Source: Chrysaora quinquecirrha
Lineage: Eukaryota > Cnidaria > Scyphozoa > Semaeostomeae > Pelagiidae
Reading direction: 5' to 3'
Assembly: GCA_014526335.1 (NCBI GenBank)
Contig: JACTAT010000368.1
Span: 140,950-204,949 of the forward strand
DNA length: 64,000 nucleotides
The notes under the pieces were generated by a model. The model was given only the letters and a program-made list of their open reading frames with translations, ran no database searches and was not told the origin of the DNA. Every line of letters starts with the position of its first letter. The stretch's first letter is position 1. This document shows positions 58,509-64,000 of the stretch, piece by piece. Position numbers and translations under genes: made by a program.

Positions 58509-59436
58509 CCTGAGCATGACGAGAGCGTTAACTAATGGAAGACTTCCCTTTAAACCATTGGTGGCCAAATCCATCAATAAACCAATGAAGTAAGGAAGAA
58601 TCGCAGCCAGATCTATCACCGTCATGATTTGTTTGAAATGTACCCAGCGAGAAGGCGTTGCATATAGACGAAGCAAATATTCAGTGGTGAAAACAGCAAC
58701 GCAAGCAGAATCAATTGAAAAGAATACGTCACGATAAACATCACCATATGTCTGTTTATTTCTGCATGGAACGGTCTCCCATGTGTTAACAGCAACACTT
58801 AAAATTATAACTGCACAGCTAAAGTAGTAGGAGATTTTAGCAGTCATTGAAGATTGCGGCTCTTCCAGCAGAACCCACATTTTTTGTCGAATTGTTGTTG
58901 CATCACTTTTTAACAGTCTATTGTCACTTTCTTCCACACTCTTGATATCTCTCTTAGGTGCAGAGCACTTGTCTATTAAAGAGTCGGAACAACACGCGCT
59001 GACATCATTGAACGGTAGTTGAAAGAAATTCAGCTCATCCAGAAATGATTCATAGCAATCTTGTGAAGAATAGTGGAGTTTACCGCTTTTATAGAAGTTA
59101 AATATATGACGGAATATTTGAGGATCGCGATCAAAAAAATACTCATTGCGACTCTGATCGTAATATTGTTCTTTTTCAACACTTCCTAACAGTGTATTAG
59201 GATACTGTTTCAAATAGAATTCATTGATACGAAACTTGCATCCACTAACATTGATGATGAGTCTACGGCCACTCATGAATACGACTGGATCAATGAGAAC
59301 AGATGGTTTGCTGCAAGTACGATGAAATGAAGATCTCGAAGAAATTATTTTTTTCGAACCGTACAGACCAGCCGTGCTCGCGGCTGAGAACATTGCGGCT
59401 TGGTGTTGCAAGAAATTCAGATCAACACGAGTGCTT
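58509..59436 (-). CDS. Voltage-gated K+ channel, Kv4/Shal-like, N-terminal exon (T1 to S3), partial
   Basis: The first ATG is at 59393 (MFSAAST). A T1 tetramerisation domain follows (LIINVSGCKFRINEF, FFDRDPQIFRHIFNFY, GKLHY) with the zinc-site CC pair (SACCSD) of non-Shaker Kv channels. Then S1 (KISYYFSCAVIILSVAVNTW, ETVPC), S2 (DSACVAVFTTEYLLRL), S3 (IMTVIDLAAILPYFIGL), ending VMLR just where S4 should begin. A donor (AGG/GTTAAA) at 58508 fits an exon end. FNFYKSGKLHYSSQDC and QKMWVLLEEP favour Shal. The frame stays open 5' across an 84-bp GT-AG intron (59437-59520) into 59521-59570, so the true start may lie in an upstream exon. No S4-S6 or pore (TVGYG) is visible elsewhere in the window. 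Confidence 0.88.
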
Positions 59437-59520
59437 CTGAAACAAAAAGTTTTTTAATTACACATTAGTTCACAACAATTATTAAATAAAACAAACAAGC
59501 GAAAAAATTGAAATACATAC

Positions 59521-59575
59521 GTTTTCAGTGCTTTCTTCAAGAACAGAAGGCCGTAGGCAACGATGTCTGCGTTGA
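59521..59575 (-). other. Candidate upstream exon of the Kv gene
   Basis: Ends at a donor CTGAAAAC/GTATGT (59521/59520) 84 bp before the acceptor TTTTTGTTTCAG (59437). Its reading frame (DIVAYGLLFLKKALK) continues into the main exon without a stop. No ATG is seen before a stop further upstream, so it is either untranslated or joined to another exon. Confidence 0.5.
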
Positions 59576-60245
59576 CTTGATTCTTTATCTAATTACATAT
59601 GACTTTGTCGTTCACCTATAAACCACTTATAAGGCAAAACAAACTAAAAATAGTCCGGCAATTACAACTGATGAAACACAATATTGATTTCTTGATTTCC
59701 CAGAGTATGGAAAATGTTAATAATCATCAAATTTTTTAACAAAAAAGAAGCTTTAATGATCTGTCTTCTGTCTCAAGCTTTTGCTCTGGCTAGAACCTGC
59801 TTGGCCATACAAATACAAGCTTCAAAACTTATTGTTTTCTATATCTCTTCATAAATATTGAACGAACACTTACGATGATTTCAGAACCACAATTCATTAT
59901 ACAAATGCGTTGGAGATTAGTCGACATTGAATTTTCAACAATATCTGCGCTTTCCGTAGCTAAGATGTCTTACACCTGCTAACATTTTTCAGAAAAATCA
60001 CATGACTTTAAAACTTTAAGTGAAAAATAAGCAAATTTATGACAAGATACCGCCGTCAAATTTTTGTTGTTAGAGGAGAAACTATGTCGCTTGTTCTTGA
60101 TTATTTAAGAAGAGAAAAAGGACAACTAGGGCTTTAATGACGGCAGATAGCTATTAAACGAAAGATCTTAATAGATCATCTGCTGCTACGAAAGTACCCA
60201 ATTTATAGTTTACTTTTTTCCCCTATATGTTGCGTTAACAACCCG
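59576..60245. other. Gene-free stretch upstream of the Kv exon
   Basis: No domain or repeat recognised; may hold the Kv promoter. Confidence 0.4.
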
Positions 60246-60249
60246 GATA

Positions 60250-60600
60250 ATGTATGTGCAGTACAATGGAGGGTGTGCAGCACGGTGGAGGATGTTCAGT
60301 ACAGTGGAGGTATACCATCAGTACGGCGGAGGGATATCATCAGTACAGTGGAGGATGTTCAGTACTGTGGAGGGATATCATCAGTACGGTGGAGGGATAT
60401 CATCAGTACGGTGGAGGATGTTCAGTACAGTGGAGGTATACCATCAGTACGGTGGAGTGATATCATCAGGACAGTGGAGAGATACCATTAGTAAAGTGGA
60501 GGATATTCAGTACTGTGGAGTGCTATCATAAGTACAGTGGAGGAGGATGTTCAGTTCGGTGGAGGGATATCATCAGTACAGTGGGGGACTTTCCATATTT
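60250..60600 (+). repeat. CAGTACRGTGGAGG minisatellite
   Basis: Units of about 20-23 bp alternating ATGTTCAGTAC.GTGGAGG and GATATCATCAGTAC.GTGGAGG, about 15 copies. The core GTACAGTGGAGG resembles the GTACTGTGGTGG core of the foldback at 5.3-7.4 kb. Frames through it are periodic artefacts. Confidence 0.85.
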
Positions 60601-62344
60601 CTGCACGAGTCCGAGTTTTCTACACTTGGTTATCACAAGAAATTCAAAAATATAGACGCATATTTGAAAGTTTCGATCATATGATCTTCAACAATCACAT
60701 CATCTTGGTTGTCATATTCAGTGCTATTGACAAAACGTTCGGTGCCAGATTTGTATCCCTCAATACGATCCATATCGAAGGACCATTCACTCTTCAAAAT
60801 AGTGTATGAGACAAAAGGATTTTTACTCGGATTTTTATGGGATTTAAATGAAAACATTAGGTTTTCCAGCCGGATTGAACAAGATTTTAATAAAGCAGTG
60901 AATTGCCCTTCAATCTAATTTCACTCACTTCTATTGGGGTCTATGTATGACAAAAATGGTCACGAATGACATCGACAATGCAAAACTATAAACCTTTATA
61001 TTAAGCCTTCCAAATGCACGATTGACAACGTGTTTCAAGCCATCTATTGATTCAGAACGCGTCAGGTTGTCGTGCATCGATTCAAAAAAGATCAAATCGA
61101 GATGCATCAAATCGTTAAATATGCCTTCAAGCAAACAGTTCAAAGTGTCGTCTTTCATTCCATGCGTTGAGTCACGCATGGATCAATATGACATGCGTCA
61201 ACCCGTTGCACATTAAGTCGCTGTATATCAACCTAACACTTTTAGATGCATCGATCGATCGATCGTGCTTGCTTCGTACTTGAATCGTGCTTGAATCGTG
61301 CATAATGCTTGATTTGTGCTATGAGCTATGAGAAATTCGTGCTTGCCTTGGCAGAAATTACACTAAGTTGTAATTCATTCAGGGAGGGGTTAAAAGAGCA
61401 AAATAAAAAACTAAATAAATAAAAGACGACAGGCATATCATTCACAAGTCGTTACTTTAATCTTTTTCAGACTTCCCCTTGAAATATCCTCATTTCATTA
61501 TGAAAGGACTGATTGAAGAGAAGGGTAGCTGTGTAATGCAGCTAAGAAATAAGCCAAAATTTTACATTTTTACGCAAACCTAGCACCACCCTCAACGTAA
61601 TATTCGCTGACGTTATCTAGTATTATCGATCAAAATTTTCTGGTTCTTATGAAGAGTGTATCTTAATTATGGTTTCGACAGAAATGCGACTCGGTATTTG
61701 TACCTGTTTTGACTTTGGAGTTGTTCATTTTTTTCCTTCATGTTAGAGTTATTTTTTATAAGAACTTTTGTATGGAATAAGAAGGAAAAGTCAAGACACT
61801 ATTTCTGTTTATAAATTGAGCTCGGTATTCAGCACACTATTTTACTGATGCAGTTTGTGTAATGTTTGTGTAAAAGAATGCCCAGAAACTACAAAACTTG
61901 AATTATGTCCATATATTAATTGCTGAGAACATGATCCTGCACATTAAACAGCTTTGGAGAACGTATTTCCATGAAGTTTTGAAATTTCGAAATTTTTTGA
62001 GGTCAAGAAACTCTGACAGAATCTCTAACCATAACACTGTGATTGTGGTTTTAAGGTATTAATGTTTGTATTTCGAGCATTTAAAAGACAAAAAATAATT
62101 TAAAAGCTAACCGATAGTTTAGACAGGGAATTTTTCCCAACAAACTGGCAGAGAGGGTAACCGGGGAGTCTGGTGATAGCACCAATACTGATGTAGTTTG
62201 ATGATGATATATTATGATATTTCCAAGGTTGATGATGTAGATGATTTCCAGAGATGCGGATGTTGGCAATTAAAAGTTTCAAAAGTTCGTACAACAGCGG
62301 TTTGTAAAAGGAGAAGAAGTTGATTTCTTCAGTTCGATTAAAAA
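60601..62344. other. Gene-free stretch
   Basis: No coding domain recognised. A small cluster of GATC-rich and GAATCGTGCTT repeats lies at 61245-61315, and CATGCGT/ACGCATG pairs around 61165-61200. Otherwise nothing supported. Confidence 0.45.
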
Positions 62345-62990
62345 GAACAACTGACAAACGGGACTAACAAACGGAACAACTCACAAACGGGGCTAACAAA
62401 CGAGACAACTAACAAACGGGACTAACAAATGGGACAACTAACAAACGGGGCTAACAAACGGGACAACTAACAAACGGGGCTAACAGACGGGACAACTAAC
62501 AAACGGGACAACTAACAAACGGGACTAACAAACGGGACAACTAACAAACGGGATTAACAAACGGGACAACTAACAAACGGGACTAACAAACGGGACAACT
62601 AACAAACGGGACTAACAAACGGGACAACTAACAAACGGGACTGACAAGGGGACAACTCACAAACGGGGCTAACAAACGGGACAACTAACAAACGGGACAA
62701 CTCACAAACGGGGCTAACAAACGGGACAACTCACAAACGGGACTAACAAACGGGACAACTAACAAACGGGACTAACAAACGGGACAACTCACAAACGGGG
62801 CTAACAAACGGGACAACTAACAAACGGGACTAACAAACGGGGCAACTAACAAACAGGGCTAACAAACGGGACAACTAACAAACATGACCAACAAACGGGA
62901 CAACTCACAAACGGGGCTAACAAACGGGACAACTAACAAACGGGACTAACAAACGGGACAACTCACAAACGGCAATAAAAAACGGGACAA
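62345..62990 (+). repeat. 29-bp minisatellite (AACAAACGGGACAACT type)
   Basis: About 22 units alternating GGGACAACTAACAAAC (16 bp) and GGGACTAACAAAC (13 bp), with variants (GGGGCTAACAAAC, ACTCACAAAC). It abuts the truncated LINE at 62.99 kb. Confidence 0.9.
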
Positions 62991-63059
62991 AGTAGCAAAG
63001 TAATCTATTAGCGATTTAGGGATATGGGGAACACCATCCTTCTCTTTGCAGCTACCCTT

Positions 63060-63579
63060 GTGTATTCACTTATTTGCTGCTCGAGTTGGAACTCGGTGTA
63101 AATTGACTTTAAACTTCTGGTGCACCTATCTTTTGGGTTTTTAAGTCACAATTCGTGTCACCAATTAAGATAATTTCTTTACCCTCTGCATCAACGGTGG
63201 AGAGGAGGCTTCTCAATGCCATGAAACTCTCCTTGTCTTCTCCCGAAGTTGGGGGCCTGTACCAACATATCACTATAAAGCTCTTAGCTTGAGTTGGAGT
63301 GACCTCTATGGCTACGATTTCTAATTGCTCATTATCAATATCTTACCTACGTTTATGGTTAATGTTGGAGTTCACATACAGCGCAACACCACCGCCGTTT
63401 ATATCTCTACCCTTGCGGTGAACATCGAAACCATCTAGCTCCACCTCTGAATCGCTTATGTTGTTGCTTAGCCTAGTTTCGTTTAAACCTAATATTTGTA
63501 TGTTATGACTATTTATGATTAGTTCTACTGCATGGTTATGTTTGCGTAAAGAAACGACATTATGTGCTGCTAAACGCAA
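63060..63579 (-). pseudogene. LINE ORF2 EEP endonuclease, frameshifted
   Basis: Opens with LAAHNVVSLRKHNHAVELI, then ILGLNETRLS (metal-site E), GGGVALYVNS, and in a second frame ICWYRPPTSGEDKESF and LIGDTNCDL (GDxNxD motif), then YTEFQLEQQISEYTRVA in a third frame. No SDH block or RT remains. Confidence 0.8.
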
Positions 63580-63733
63580 CCCTCTTTTTGATTTAGTTTT
63601 AATATCTTTTGAATTTTTCAGAGCTTCTTTTGACCCCTTATACCCCTATCAATACTCTACATACTTTTTAACGTTACGCGCAAACTTTTGCAAACTTTTT
63701 CGCACCTCCTTGGTTGATTTGCAAGCCGTCTTC

Positions 63734-63994
63734 TCAAATGTTACCATATAAAATATTATCATTGTCGATATAGTCAATACCCTGTAGCGATAGCTCTTCT
63801 TTCAAAATATTATTAGTTTGAGAAACTTTTACGTTCATACCATTTGTTGCGTTTCTACCTTTTCTTCTGAATATTGAAAAGTAAACCAGTTGAGACTTTG
63901 GGTTTCTTTGCTTCAGTTTCTTGAATGTTTTCATTACGTTTTCTGCAACGTCCTCTGGGGTTGAATCAAGAAGATTATTTGTTCCGACGTGCAT
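63734..63994 (-). pseudogene. LINE ORF1 C-terminal SGNH/GDSL-like esterase fragment
   Basis: HVGTNNL (block III-like) then STPEDVAENVMKTFKKLKQR, LVYFSIFRRKG and NNILKEELSLQGIDYIDND follow the SGNH pattern of CR1-type ORF1. The N-terminus lies beyond the window edge. Confidence 0.7.
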
Positions 63995-64000
63995 TATAAT

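Larger units (their letters stand above)
62991..64000 (-). mobile_element. LINE (ORF1 with SGNH-like domain, ORF2 EEP), truncated
   Basis: Entering from the right edge antisense: 63994-63734 is an SGNH/GDSL-like hydrolase fragment of ORF1, 63579 to about 63060 the EEP endonuclease of ORF2, and the element stops at the minisatellite boundary near 62990, with no RT. An ORF1 esterase plus EEP is typical of CR1/L2-like elements. A different lineage from the 8-16 kb LINE. Confidence 0.8.

Noticed and set aside
62345..62990. CRISPR-like spaced repeats
   Set aside because: Eukaryotic context, unit length 29 bp with no unique spacers: a minisatellite.
1..64000. tRNA, rRNA or other standard structural RNA genes
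   Set aside because: None recognised by eye; a covariance-model scan would be needed to exclude them.

Overview
The window is animal nuclear DNA, most likely from a cnidarian and probably an anthozoan (coral, soft coral or anemone). The reasons are a spliced PAF1 gene with GT-AG introns, a Shal-type potassium channel exon, high AT content, and a transposon load of kinds I know from anthozoan genomes (Penelope-like elements, BEL/Pao, LINEs with an SGNH-type ORF1, a Helitron, many foldback elements). The species cannot be named from the sequence alone.

Layout. 1-8 kb: terminal-repeat and foldback transposons. 8.3-16.3 kb: one antisense LINE, split by a large inverted-repeat DNA element (10681-14110) that itself holds a 428-bp Helitron (13441-13868). 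16.9-22.9 kb: an antisense BEL/Pao retroelement lacking pol, whose 3' LTR was broken by two DNA transposons, each holding further insertions; related empty sites elsewhere in the window prove most junctions. 24.7-28.3 kb: a LINE-like remnant and two head-to-head Penelope copies. 30.67-44.23 kb: PAF1 on the + strand in 14 exons (447 codons after correcting two 1-nt losses), with a foldback element in intron 2, an antisense Penelope relic in intron 4 and a mariner-like MITE in intron 9. 44.88-51.43 kb: a probably autonomous transposon with terminal inverted repeats, one of them expanded into 160-bp units. It encodes an antisense protein of about 1514 aa with two C2HC-like modules, a FEN1/XPG-like nuclease core and a Cys-rich tail. 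52.1-54.0 kb: a foldback filled with TTAG/CTAA repeats. 57.0-58.1 kb: a strongly degraded copy of PAF1 exons 8-9 and intron 9. 58.5-59.4 kb: an antisense Kv4/Shal-like exon stopping just before S4. 60-64 kb: two minisatellites and a truncated antisense LINE.

Only PAF1 and the Kv exon are clear host genes; most of the rest is mobile DNA. The most interesting object is the 44.9-51.4 kb element, because its large protein carries all the acidic positions expected of a FEN1-type metal nuclease and is bracketed by inverted repeats. Several coding regions carry single-base homopolymer losses, so assembly error should be considered before calling them pseudogenes.
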